A DNA stretch of 10,649 nt from Desulfobacteraceae bacterium (GCA_027032655.1 JALVMZ010000510.1:1-10649), one strand, 5' to 3'; positions 1 to 7,752 are shown, counted from the first letter of the stretch. Notes: generated from the letters alone by a model not told the origin. Numbers and translations are program-made.

Positions 1-1
1 T

Positions 2-532
2 AATCTCCCGCCCGAACTCATTGCACAGAAGCAGGATCTTATGAAAGATAGAGTTGCAATTGAGATGAAAAAATACTTTGGAAAAGACTTTAAACGAATA
101 GGGCATGCAATGAAAGTGGCAAGATACGCGGAGCAGATAGGAAAAAAGGAGGGGGCAAATATGGCAGTGGTGTTAATATCTGCGTATCTTCATGACATTG
201 GAATAAAAGAGGCGGAGAGAAAATACGGATCAAGTGATGCAAAATACCAGGAAAAGGAAGGCCCCCCTGTTGCCAGAGAGATACTTACCGGGTTAGGTGC
301 AGATGAATCCCTTATTGAGGAGGTATGTGATATTATTGCTCATCACCACCATCCAAGGGAAAATGAGACCCTGAACTTCAAGTGCCTTTATGATGCTGAT
401 GCCATAGTGAACCTTGAAGAAAAACAGGAGGTGAACCCTTCAAATCCAGAAGCCCTGGAAAGGGTTATTAATAAGATCTTTTTAACAAAAACAGGAAAAG
501 AGCTTGCAAAAGAAGTTTTACTCAGGAGGTAA
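2..532 (+). CDS. HD-domain phosphohydrolase-like protein (5' end probably outside window)
   Basis: Small soluble protein with the metal-binding HD hydrolase signature. Numbered from the ATG at 41, it shows His22, the His51-Asp52 pair in YLHDIGIKEAERKYG, a His cluster at 101-104 (IIAHHHHP) and Asp118/Asp120 in LYDADAIVN. This is the usual H...HD...H...D layout of enzymes that cleave phosphoester or nucleotide bonds; the substrate cannot be told. The ATG at 41 is a possible start, but its AGGA lies only 4 bases upstream. The frame stays open to the window edge and reads NLPPELIAQKQDL just before that Met, which looks like real protein, so the true start is probably to the left. The stop overlaps the Shine-Dalgarno of the Fe-S gene, so the two are probably translationally linked. 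Domain call firm, start uncertain, role unknown. Confidence 0.85.
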   Translation, partial: NLPPELIAQKQDLMKDRVAIEMKKYFGKDFKRIGHAMKVARYAEQIGKKEGANMAVVLISAYLHDIGIKEAERKYGSSDAKYQEKEGPPVAREILTGLGADESLIEEVCDIIAHHHHPRENETLNFKCLYDADAIVNLEEKQEVNPSNPEALERVINKIFLTKTGKELAKEVLLRR

Positions 533-534
533 GC

Positions 535-1287
535 ATGAAAGTTAAAAGAAAGATAATAGAAATAGATGAAAACCTCTGTGATGGGTGCGGGCAGTGTGTT
601 CCTGCATGTGCAGAGGGTGCAATTCAGATAATTGACGGGAAGGCCAGATTGGTTTCAGAAAGATACTGTGATGGGCTTGGTGCATGTCTTGGGGAATGCC
701 CAACAGGAGCACTTCGCATTGTGGAAAGGGAGGCAGAGGATTTTGATGAACATGCTGTGGAAGAGTATCTGAAGGAAAAGGAGAAGACTGAAAAAGAGGA
801 AATCCCAACCCTTGCATGTGGGTGTCCCTCCACCCAGATACAGTCCTTTGCACCGGAGACTTCATGTGAAGAAGCCAATATCCCCAAGGAACAAACCACA
901 ATTCGCTCTTCACTCAGCCACTGGCCTGTTCAGATAAGACTGGTGCCACCGACAGCACCGTTTCTCAAGGGAGCGAATCTTCTGGTTGTCGCAGACTGCG
1001 TTCCAGTGGCATACCCCTCTCTACACTCTGATTTTCTAAAAGGAAGGGTGGTGCTCGTGGGATGCCCGAAGTTTGATGATGTGGAAGATTACATAAAAAG
1101 ATTTGCAGATATCTTTAAAGCTGCTGATATAAAAAGTGTAACTGCCCTGATTATGGAGGTTCCGTGCTGTTCAGGGCTTCCCATAATTGTAAAAAGAGGT
1201 ATGGAGCAAGCAGGTAAGGACATCTCCATTGAGCAAATCATAATAGGAAGAAATGGCGAAATTATAAAAAAATCCTCATTAAATTAA
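535..1287 (+). CDS. Ferredoxin-type 4Fe-4S protein with a conserved-looking C-terminal Cys domain
   Basis: 250-residue cytoplasmic Fe-S protein with no signal peptide or membrane segment. Residues 10-62 form a two-cluster ferredoxin fold. Cluster 1 has a complete CX2CX2CX3C (C15, C18, C21, C25). Cluster 2 reads CDGLGACLGECP, with Leu48 where the second Cys would be, leaving C45, C51 and C55. A charged Glu/Lys linker (about 64-92) leads to a Cys-containing stretch (C95, C97, C111). A C-terminal alpha/beta domain (about 128-240) starts at SHWPVQIRLVPP and carries C155, C177 and the C211-C212 pair in EVPCCSGL. Likely an electron carrier or redox adaptor; the partner is not visible. AGGAGGT (524-530) runs into the upstream stop and sits 4 bases before this ATG. 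The intrinsic terminator that follows closes the operon. Fe-S assignment firm, pathway unknown. Confidence 0.9.
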   Translation: MKVKRKIIEIDENLCDGCGQCVPACAEGAIQIIDGKARLVSERYCDGLGACLGECPTGALRIVEREAEDFDEHAVEEYLKEKEKTEKEEIPTLACGCPSTQIQSFAPETSCEEANIPKEQTTIRSSLSHWPVQIRLVPPTAPFLKGANLLVVADCVPVAYPSLHSDFLKGRVVLVGCPKFDDVEDYIKRFADIFKAADIKSVTALIMEVPCCSGLPIIVKRGMEQAGKDISIEQIIIGRNGEIIKKSSLN

Positions 1288-1305
1288 AAAAACTATAAAT
1301 AAACC

Positions 1306-1337
1306 AAGGGGTATCTAAATGATACTTCTTTTTTGTT
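1306..1337 (+). terminator. Rho-independent terminator after the HD/Fe-S gene pair
   Basis: A 10-bp stem pairs AAGGGGTATC (1306-1315) with GATACTTCTT (1321-1330), allowing two G-U pairs, around the 5-base loop TAAAT. The T-rich run TTTTGTTT follows at once. It begins 18 bases after the Fe-S gene's stop, in the right place and orientation to end that transcript. Confidence 0.7.
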
Positions 1338-1402
1338 TCTTGAATTATTGCAATATATTATTAAATTATTAAACTAAAGCCATCATGAGGAGGAAATAAA
1401 GG

Positions 1403-2296
1403 ATGTTAATATATCCAGAAGAAGGAATGCATTATGAAGGAACAATAATCAGGCCACCAAGTGAGGCATTCAGTATCCTGCTTCAGGTAACACTTGGTTG
1501 CTCTCACAACAAGTGCACCTTCTGTGGAACCTATAAAGACAAAAGATTCACCATTAAGGATGATAAAACCATCCTGAGTGACATACTATTTGCCTCCAGA
1601 TATATGAGGAGCCAGAACAGGGTATTTCTCATGGATGGGGATGCCCTTATAATCCCTCAGAAAAGACTGATGTGGATCCTTGATATGATAAAGGAGCACC
1701 TTCCCTGGGTCAGGAGAGTGGGTGCATATGCCAATGCAAAAAGTATCAGGATGAAGTCCTTAGATGATTTAATTCAATTGAGGGAAAACGGCCTTGGAAT
1801 ACTCTACTTAGGAGTCGAAACAGGTGATGATGTAACACTTAAGGCCATAAATAAGGGCACCAGTGCCAGGAATCTTATAAACATGGGGCGGAAGGTAAAA
1901 GAGGCAGGCATAAAACTCTCAGTTACAGTCCTGCTTGGAATTGGAGGGGTTGAAAGGTCCCTTGAACATGCAAGGTTAACGGGTGAGCTATTAAGTGAGA
2001 TGGATCCTGACTATGTGGGGGCCCTGACCCTGATGCTTATTCCAGGCACTCCCCTTTATAAGGACTACATGGAAGGCAGGTTCAGGATGCCTGATGAAAG
2101 AGGTCTTCTTATAGAACTGAGGGAGATGATAAGACATACAGATCTCTCAAAGGGACTATTTTTCTCAAATCATGCCTCCAATTATCTACCTATCAAGGCC
2201 AGACTGCCCGAGGGCAAACAGCAGGCACTTGATACAATTGATGCAGCACTCAAAGGAGAAATCGGACTCAGACCTGAGTGGATGAGGGCACTCTGA
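1403..2296 (+). CDS. Radical SAM protein with CX4CX2C cluster motif
   Basis: 297-residue radical SAM enzyme. The cluster-binding loop is LGCSHNKCTFCGTY, with C33, C38 and C41. The spacing is CX4CX2C rather than the canonical CX3CX2C; I recall this variant from a group of uncharacterised radical SAM proteins, so it is probably genuine. The rest fits the partial TIM barrel: FLMDGDALI near residue 76, the strand-helix GILYLGVETGDD (about 131-142, the SAM-contacting GXE-type strand), then VTVLLGIGG and LTLMLIPGTPL. There is no N-terminal B12-binding domain and no C-terminal auxiliary-cluster Cys set. The ATG at 1403 has GAGGAGG (1387-1393) nine bases upstream. A weak promoter candidate lies just after the terminator (TTGAAT at 1340, TAAATT at 1362). 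The stop abuts the convergent thioesterase gene. Substrate unknown. Confidence 0.88.
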   Translation: MLIYPEEGMHYEGTIIRPPSEAFSILLQVTLGCSHNKCTFCGTYKDKRFTIKDDKTILSDILFASRYMRSQNRVFLMDGDALIIPQKRLMWILDMIKEHLPWVRRVGAYANAKSIRMKSLDDLIQLRENGLGILYLGVETGDDVTLKAINKGTSARNLINMGRKVKEAGIKLSVTVLLGIGGVERSLEHARLTGELLSEMDPDYVGALTLMLIPGTPLYKDYMEGRFRMPDERGLLIELREMIRHTDLSKGLFFSNHASNYLPIKARLPEGKQQALDTIDAALKGEIGLRPEWMRAL

Positions 2297-2728
2297 TTAC
2301 ACAGGATAGGCATTGCTCAGGTGTGATTCAAAGACTTTCCTGATATCCGCAGGTATGGGAATCGCAACAAATCTTTGAGGGTCACTCACATCCATACAGA
2401 CCCTGAGTTCAAACCCTTCAACCATTAATATCCCATCGTTCCTGTATATCTTGTGGTTAAGGGTGATGGTCTTATTGGTTAATTCGTCCAGATGGGTCCT
2501 TATCTCTATTTCATCATGATACCTGCCAGGGACATGGTATTTGCAACCTGTTTCAATCAATCCGAATAGAATTCCCCTCTCTTTCCAGAGGGAATTCATG
2601 TTGATACCAATGGATTCAAAAAAGAGATGTCCGCATCCATCAATCCATTCATAATATCTGGGGTAAAAAACAATGCCCAGGGAATCCAGGTCTCCCCACA
2701 TTATCCTTCTTTTTACCACATTTTCCAT
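2297..2728 (-). CDS. 4HBT-family acyl-CoA thioesterase (hotdog fold)
   Basis: 143-residue single-domain hotdog thioesterase, expected to hydrolyse acyl- or aroyl-CoA thioesters in the cytoplasm. The N-terminus MWGDLDSLGIVFYPRYYEW lines up closely with the Pseudomonas 4-hydroxybenzoyl-CoA thioesterase segment EFGDCDPAGIVWYPNYHRW (recalled). This puts Asp15 at the position of that enzyme's catalytic Asp17. The rest also fits: a central helix with WIDGCGHLFFESIGI, then strands RYHDEIEIRTHLDEL and ILMVEGFELRVCMD, and a final IPIPADIRKVF matching the family's EVPADY end. Length is normal. No good Shine-Dalgarno precedes the ATG, yet an in-frame TGA lies about ten codons upstream with no other start between, so 2728 is kept. 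No aromatic-degradation genes are nearby, so the substrate is open. Confidence 0.88.
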   Translation of the reverse strand: MENVVKRRIMWGDLDSLGIVFYPRYYEWIDGCGHLFFESIGINMNSLWKERGILFGLIETGCKYHVPGRYHDEIEIRTHLDELTNKTITLNHKIYRNDGILMVEGFELRVCMDVSDPQRFVAIPIPADIRKVFESHLSNAYPV

Positions 2729-2787
2729 ATCAATATATTTGTTAGATTCATCACCTGTTCAATTGATTATTGAAATAAATTCTATAT

Positions 2788-2946
2788 AGGCTATCAGGTC
2801 TTTGTTTCCGCTCAGAAGCCTCCCGGGCTGGTCAGGCACTAAATTATAATCTTAAGAAAAATTATTAAAGCTAATCCCTGTATACAATGGATTTAGTGCC
2901 TGACGAAGCCCTCCCGCCATTCGCTACAACAAAGACCTGATAGCCT
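2788..2946. repeat. Palindromic element A (nested inverted repeat, about 159 bp)
   Basis: Two nested pairs of perfect inverted repeats. The outer arms are AGGCTATCAGGTCTTTGTT (2788-2806) and its exact complement at 2928-2946 (19 bp). The inner arms are GTCAGGCACTAAAT (2831-2844) and its exact complement at 2891-2904 (14 bp). Between outer and inner arms lie about 24 unpaired bases on each side containing GAAGCC-like pieces. The centre (2845-2890) is AT-rich and includes ATTAAAG. As RNA or single-stranded DNA it would form a long hairpin with an internal loop. No coding sequence, transposase or clear target duplication is seen. Origin unknown: mobile-element remnant, REPIN-like unit or structured RNA. 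Confidence 0.8.
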
Positions 2947-2974
2947 TTATTCACCAATACTATCACCATAACAG

Positions 2975-3146
2975 GTGGATGGTATCAACATTTCGCGGCT
3001 TTATCAGGCACCAAATTCCAGATAACTTCGTGATTAGTAACATTAAAGTTGCTCACTTCATCAATACGATAATTTGGTGCCTGATCAGCAGTGAGCGAAG
3101 CCATGGATGGCGTAGCGAACGGAAGCGAAAGGACGATACCATCCAC
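2975..3146. repeat. Palindromic element B, related to element A (about 172 bp)
   Basis: Same design as element A. The outer arms are GTGGATGGTATC (2975-2986) and its exact complement at 3135-3146 (12 bp). The pairing resumes at TTTCGC (2991-2996) with GCGAAA (3125-3130). The inner arms are ATCAGGCACCAAATT (3003-3017) and its exact complement at 3071-3085 (15 bp). The right half is longer than the left by roughly 30 bases. That extra part holds GCCATGGATGGC and three GCGAA copies (3095, 3115, 3125). The AT-rich centre again has ATTAAAG (3042-3048). The inner arm matches that of A except at one pyrimidine and the first base, while the outer arms are unrelated. The right end lies 4 bases from the ftsY stop and is followed on the plus strand by T6. 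Confidence 0.8.
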
Positions 3147-3150
3147 TTTT

Positions 3151-4125
3151 TTAATTAGTTTTACTCTCTTCAAATATTGCATTAACAAATTGCACCGGGT
3201 CAAATTCTCTCAGGTCATCCATGCCTTCCCCTATTCCGATATATCTGACAGGAATCTTTAACTGATTTGATATTCCCACAACAACCCCACCCTTGGATGT
3301 GCCATCCAGTTTTGTGAGGATGATATCGGTGATGCCTATTTCCTTTTGAAACATCTCAGCCTGCATTATTGCATTCTGTCCCGTGGTAGCATCAAGCACA
3401 AGCCACACTTCATGTGGAGCACCCGGGAGCCTCTTTCCTGCAACACGCTTTATCTTCTTCAGTTCATCCATGAGGTTCTTTTTTGTATGAAGCCTACCTG
3501 CAGTATCTATCAGAACCACATCAAATCCCCTGCTCATGGCAGAGGTAATTCCATCATAGACTACTGCCGAAGGATCAGCCCCCTGTTTCTGACTTATGAC
3601 CTCTGCACCCACCCTTTCACCCCATATCTGGAGCTGCTCAATTGCAGCTGCCCTGAATGTATCTCCTGCCACAAACATCACCTTCTTACCCTCTTTTCCC
3701 ATCATATATCCTGCCTTGGCGATTGTTGTGGTCTTTCCAACCCCATTGATGCCTATCACCATTATAACAAGAGGCTCACCGTGGGAAGGGACAGGATGCT
3801 CTATTTCAGGGACATCCAGGAATTCAAGCATCTTCTGTTTAAGGGCATATTTCAATGCCTCAGGGTTCTGAAGTTCTTTTCTGCCAACGCCATCCCTTAC
3901 CATATCAATCAGCTCCTGGGCTGTTTTAACTCCCAGATCAGCAGTGAAAAGCACTTCCTCAATTTCCTCCAGTATCTGTTCATCTATCTCCTTTTTCCCT
4001 GATATTACTCTATCTATTCGGCCTTTAAGTCCTGATCTTGTCTTTGAAAGTCCCTTCTTTAATTTGCTGAAAAACCCTTTTGAATCTGATTCCTGTTTTT
4101 CCCTCTTTTTAAATATACCAATCAT
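3151..4125 (-). CDS. ftsY: Signal recognition particle receptor FtsY
   Basis: 324-residue SRP-receptor GTPase that docks ribosome-SRP complexes at the inner membrane for co-translational insertion of membrane proteins. A short Lys-rich amphipathic N-terminus (about 1-40, MIGIFKKREK...FFSKLKKGL) replaces the long acidic A domain of the E. coli protein and probably serves as membrane anchor. The helical N domain covers about 44-110. The G domain has G1 GINGVGKTT (125-133), G2 DTFRAAA (155-161), G3 DTAGR (207-211), G4 TKLDG (271-275) and the closing GIGEGMDDL (297-305). All GTPase motifs are intact. AAAGGTG precedes the ATG by 7 bases. It lies 51 bases downstream of smc on the same strand and is probably co-transcribed with it. 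No canonical terminator follows; palindromic element B begins 4 bases after the stop. Confidence 0.98.
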   Translation of the reverse strand: MIGIFKKREKQESDSKGFFSKLKKGLSKTRSGLKGRIDRVISGKKEIDEQILEEIEEVLFTADLGVKTAQELIDMVRDGVGRKELQNPEALKYALKQKMLEFLDVPEIEHPVPSHGEPLVIMVIGINGVGKTTTIAKAGYMMGKEGKKVMFVAGDTFRAAAIEQLQIWGERVGAEVISQKQGADPSAVVYDGITSAMSRGFDVVLIDTAGRLHTKKNLMDELKKIKRVAGKRLPGAPHEVWLVLDATTGQNAIMQAEMFQKEIGITDIILTKLDGTSKGGVVVGISNQLKIPVRYIGIGEGMDDLREFDPVQFVNAIFEESKTN

Positions 4126-4176
4126 GTTCCAGCACCTTTATTTTTAAGATTTTACAGTTAGAAATATAAGAAGGGG

Positions 4177-7100
4177 TCAATTCTGATTGTTTTCCAGAGC
4201 TTTGTCAAGCCTAACAGTAACAATGGTGCTTATTCCATCTTTTCCCATTGTCACCCCGTATAATCTGTCAGCAATCTCCATGGACCGTCTGTTATGAGTT
4301 ATCATGACAACCTGGGAATATTTCGTAATCTCCTTCAGTAATCTGTTAAATCGGTCCAAATTCACATCATCAAGGGGGGAGTCCACCTCGTCAAGGAGAC
4401 AGAAGGGACTTGGCTTTATAAGATATATGGAAAACAGGAAGGCAAGTGCACCAAGGGCCTTCTCTCCTCCTGAAAGAAGCCCTATGTGACTTAATCGCTT
4501 ACCAGGGGGATGAACCTGAATGAGCACTCCACTATCAAGTGGATTATTTTCGTCCACTAATTTTAAATGGGCACTACCACCATCAAATAGCATTGGGAAT
4601 ACCCTTTGAATCTGTTCATTAACCCGATTAAATGTCTCTGTAAATCTCTCCCTGGATATCCTGTTGATCTTCCTGATGGCCCTCTCTAAGGATTCAATGG
4701 ATTTTATGAGATCTTCCCTCTGGGCATTCATGAACTCATATCTTTCTTTTAATGCCTCATGCTCTTCAATGGCAAGAAGATTCACATCCCCGATCTTATC
4801 TATTATACTCTTTTTCTCCTGAATCTCATTTCTCAGTTCTTCTACTGTCCGGTCTTCTTTGATATAATCCTTATAACTCTCCTCAAGATTAACCTGAAAC
4901 CTCTCCTGGATGGTTTTAATAAGATCCTGAACCCTTACCGTTATTTCAGAGGAAGAGAGTTTTACCCTGTTAAGTTCATCTTTTATGCCATCAAGTTCGC
5001 GTCTGATATCTGATAGCCTCTTTTCTTCTCCCTTAATAAATGAAATATAACTTCTTCGCTCCTGCTCCAGGAGATCGAGTTCATGTTCTTTTTCTTTAAG
5101 CATTTCAGTATAAGACTCTATCTCATCATTTATATCAAGGATCTGTTCCTGATATTGGTCTGTTTTCTCTTTAAGTTCAGCTCTTTCCCTCTCTGTTTCA
5201 TCAATCCTTCTCTTTGCATCTTCAATGAGAGAATCAATCCTGTTAATTTCCCTGGAAATGGACGAAATCTCACTTCCCATTAGATTATGATTCATCCTGA
5301 GCCCGGATAATTCATCCTTAAGTGTTTCGTATTCCTGTTCTATCTCTCTTAATTCCTGCTCTTTCTCTTTAAAATACTTCTCATGGGTTCTTATAGAATC
5401 CCGGTGCACCATCAGTTCTGATTCTACTTTTATTAATTCCTCTTTTCTTCGGCTCTGCTCCCTGTTGCTCTTTTCAATCTCTCCATCAATCCTCCTAAGG
5501 AGACCTTCTGCCTGATCCAGCTGGCTACCCAGTTGAAAGAGCTCACTTTCCACAGACCTCAATTTTTCCTGGCAGTTATCCTTTTCATCAAAGAGAAGTT
5601 CAAGTCTCCTGGTTCCATCATCTATCTTCCCATCAATGACCTCAATCTCTGATAATAAACCCTTGATTTTTGTTTCAGCCCTTTTGACCTTCTCCTTAAC
5701 CTCTTTTAATTCTCTCTTTCTGACAAGTATCCCTGATGAGCCAATAAGAGCCTTACCCCCTATAACAACTCCATCCTTTTCTATTAGGTCTCCATCCTTG
5801 GTAACAAATGTCTTATCCTTTCCATTCTTTTCCCATTCTTCTAAAGCCTGATTCAGGTCTTCAGCAATTACAATATCCTTAAGGAGTGTTGCTACCAGGG
5901 ACCTGAACTCTTCCCTCACCCCCACCTTATCCATCAGATAAGGCAGACCATTGGAAGATCTGGCACAAATGGGACCACCATTCACCCCTGCCAGTGGAAT
6001 AAAACCGCTTCTTCCTTTGGAGCTTTTCTTGAGGTATTCAATTGCCTTTTTGGTATCTTCAATGTTCTCCACAATCACATGCTGGAGCCTGTCCCCAAGG
6101 GCACCTTCAACCGCATACTCATATCCCGGTTCCACCTGTATTATGTCTGCAACAGTGCCCTTTATTGTGGCCTCATTTTTCAGTTCCTGCTCCCGTGCCC
6201 TGAGTATAGCCCTGACACCCGCTTTGTAACCTTCAAAATTCTCAATGATGTTTTTAAGACTCATAAATCTTGACTCAAGCACCTTCTTATCCGCCTCTGC
6301 AAGTCTGAGGTCTTCATGAAGCTCTCTCCTCTTAACCTTTATAGAATCAAGTTCATCCTCCAGAATGGCTATTTCATCCTCTATTTCATCCAGTTTCTCT
6401 CTCAATGAATCTCTGAGTAGTGATTTCCTCTCTGTAACGGTCATTATCTCCTGGATCTTCCGTGATGTATCCTCCCTTTCCTTTTCAAGCCTTGATCTTA
6501 CATCTGTGATCTCCTGAATCCGTGCACTGAGAAAAGAGCTCTCTCTGTCAAGTCCTGCCTCCTTTGCCTTTCCAGAACTTATTGTCTCTTTAATCTTTTC
6601 AAACTCTTCTCTGGCCTGTTTGAGAAGATCTGACCTGTGCCTGAATCTATCCTCCAGGACCTTAATCCTGTTTTCAAGATCAATGATCTCCAGTTTCTTA
6701 TTATTCAGCTTCTCAATTAATTCATCCCTTTCATCCGAATAGTCCCTGATATTCTGAATAAGCCCATCCTTTTCTTTACCCAGTCTTTCATTCAGTGATC
6801 TCAGGGCATGTATCTCCTGCCTCAGGGTTTCCATTTTCATCTGCTTTTTATTTATTCTGTCCTTATGTTCAATATATTCCTCCCTTTTATGAGTAATGAG
6901 CTTTTCCTTTTCTTCAAGCTCAAGCCTTTTCTTGCTTATCCTGAGTTCAATTCCAGATAAGAGGCCTTCCCTTGATATAACCTCCTTCTCAAGGGCGGTT
7001 CTTTTTAATTCCCTCTCCTTTGACTCCATTATAAGGTCATGGTAAATCTTTGAATTCAGACTCAATTCAAGTTCCTTTATCTCTTCCTGCAATCTCTTGA

Positions 7101-7752
7101 ATTTCCTTGCCTTTGCGGCCTGCCTTTTAAGGGACCGCATCTGTCTCTGAATCTCATTTATTATGTCTTCAACCCTCTGGAGATTAACCCTTGTTGACTC
7201 TATCTTCCTTTTTGATTCTTCCACCCTCTTTCTGTATCTGGTTATACCAGCAGCTTCTTCTAAAAGCCCCCTTATATCCTCTGGTTTCTGCTCCATAATG
7301 GCACTGATTTGCCCCTGATTAATTATTGAATAGGCCCTGGTTCCGAGACCCGTATCCATGAAGATATCATGAATATCTTTAAGTCTGCACTGGACATTAT
7401 TAATCAGGTATTCACTCTCACCCGATCGGAACAGTCGCCTTGTAATGGCCACCTCTGTTGCACCGCCCAGCCATGCTGGCAGCTTTCCTTCATTATCTTC
7501 GATTATTATTGTAACCTCCGCCATTCCCAGGGGCTTATAATTACCTGCACCATTGAAGATTACATCTTCCATACTCCTTCCACGAAGCTGTTTTGCACTC
7601 TGCTCACCCATCACCCATCTGATAGCATCCACTATATTGCTCTTTCCACAACCATTTGGCCCAACAATGGCACTTATGCCTTCATGGAAATTGATATCAG
7701 TCCTGTCCATGAATGACTTAAAACCTATGAGAGTGACCCTCTTTATCCTCAT
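4177..7752 (-). CDS. smc: Chromosome segregation ATPase SMC
   Basis: Full-length 1191-residue SMC, the core of the bacterial condensin that forms a ring with ScpA and ScpB and extrudes DNA loops to compact and separate chromosomes. The N-terminal ATPase half has Walker A GPNGCGKS (31-38) and Q-loop region YSIINQGQIS (141-150). Long coiled coils run about 170-500 and 675-1010. Between them is the hinge (about 505-672), opening with FEGYKAGVRAIL and including GTVADIIQVEPGYEYAVEGALG. The C-terminal half has the signature LSGGEKAL (from 1093), Walker B and D-loop in FCLLDEVDSPLDD (Asp1121, Glu1122) and the switch His1153 in THNRRSMEIAD. All catalytic motifs are intact and the length is normal. 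GGAGA (7761-7765) lies 8 bases before the ATG. First gene of a probable smc-ftsY unit; scpA and scpB are not in the window. Confidence 0.98.
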   Translation of the reverse strand: MRIKRVTLIGFKSFMDRTDINFHEGISAIVGPNGCGKSNIVDAIRWVMGEQSAKQLRGRSMEDVIFNGAGNYKPLGMAEVTIIIEDNEGKLPAWLGGATEVAITRRLFRSGESEYLINNVQCRLKDIHDIFMDTGLGTRAYSIINQGQISAIMEQKPEDIRGLLEEAAGITRYRKRVEESKRKIESTRVNLQRVEDIINEIQRQMRSLKRQAAKARKFKRLQEEIKELELSLNSKIYHDLIMESKERELKRTALEKEVISREGLLSGIELRISKKRLELEEKEKLITHKREEYIEHKDRINKKQMKMETLRQEIHALRSLNERLGKEKDGLIQNIRDYSDERDELIEKLNNKKLEIIDLENRIKVLEDRFRHRSDLLKQAREEFEKIKETISSGKAKEAGLDRESSFLSARIQEITDVRSRLEKEREDTSRKIQEIMTVTERKSLLRDSLREKLDEIEDEIAILEDELDSIKVKRRELHEDLRLAEADKKVLESRFMSLKNIIENFEGYKAGVRAILRAREQELKNEATIKGTVADIIQVEPGYEYAVEGALGDRLQHVIVENIEDTKKAIEYLKKSSKGRSGFIPLAGVNGGPICARSSNGLPYLMDKVGVREEFRSLVATLLKDIVIAEDLNQALEEWEKNGKDKTFVTKDGDLIEKDGVVIGGKALIGSSGILVRKRELKEVKEKVKRAETKIKGLLSEIEVIDGKIDDGTRRLELLFDEKDNCQEKLRSVESELFQLGSQLDQAEGLLRRIDGEIEKSNREQSRRKEELIKVESELMVHRDSIRTHEKYFKEKEQELREIEQEYETLKDELSGLRMNHNLMGSEISSISREINRIDSLIEDAKRRIDETERERAELKEKTDQYQEQILDINDEIESYTEMLKEKEHELDLLEQERRSYISFIKGEEKRLSDIRRELDGIKDELNRVKLSSSEITVRVQDLIKTIQERFQVNLEESYKDYIKEDRTVEELRNEIQEKKSIIDKIGDVNLLAIEEHEALKERYEFMNAQREDLIKSIESLERAIRKINRISRERFTETFNRVNEQIQRVFPMLFDGGSAHLKLVDENNPLDSGVLIQVHPPGKRLSHIGLLSGGEKALGALAFLFSIYLIKPSPFCLLDEVDSPLDDVNLDRFNRLLKEITKYSQVVMITHNRRSMEIADRLYGVTMGKDGISTIVTVRLDKALENNQN

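Larger units (their letters stand above)
2729..3150. other. Gene-free stretch with two palindromic elements
   Basis: This 422-base gap between the minus-strand thioesterase gene and the end of ftsY holds no convincing gene. It is mostly filled by two palindromic elements, listed separately, with 28 bases between them. The remaining 59 bases (2729-2787) are AT-rich and form the upstream region of the thioesterase gene. A possible minus-strand TTGAAC box lies there, but no strong -10 box is visible. Confidence 0.7.

Noticed and set aside
542..913. Minus-strand open frames opposite the Fe-S gene
   Set aside because: They are shadows of a gene with clear ferredoxin motifs; the longer one is His/Pro-rich from complementing Cys/Gly codons.
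2569..2597. GAATTCCC and GGGAATTC inverted repeat
   Set aside because: It pairs about 11 bp with one bulge but lies inside the thioesterase coding region with ordinary codons; probably chance.
2788..3146. Integron attC sites
   Set aside because: The nested inverted arms recall attC, but the expected GTTRRRY and RYYYAAC boxes are not placed at the ends and no integrase or cassette structure is present.
2788..3146. CRISPR array
   Set aside because: There are only two units, with no regular direct repeats or uniform spacers, and no cas gene nearby.
2985..3203. 72-codon minus-strand open frame across element B and the ftsY end
   Set aside because: It runs through the palindromic repeat and overlaps the conserved ftsY C-terminus in another frame. 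The translation is not protein-like and there is no supporting start signal.
3346..4002. 218-codon plus-strand open frame
   Set aside because: It lies wholly antisense to ftsY, whose GTPase motifs are all intact. The translation is rich in His, Cys and Ser with no domain, as expected of a shadow frame.
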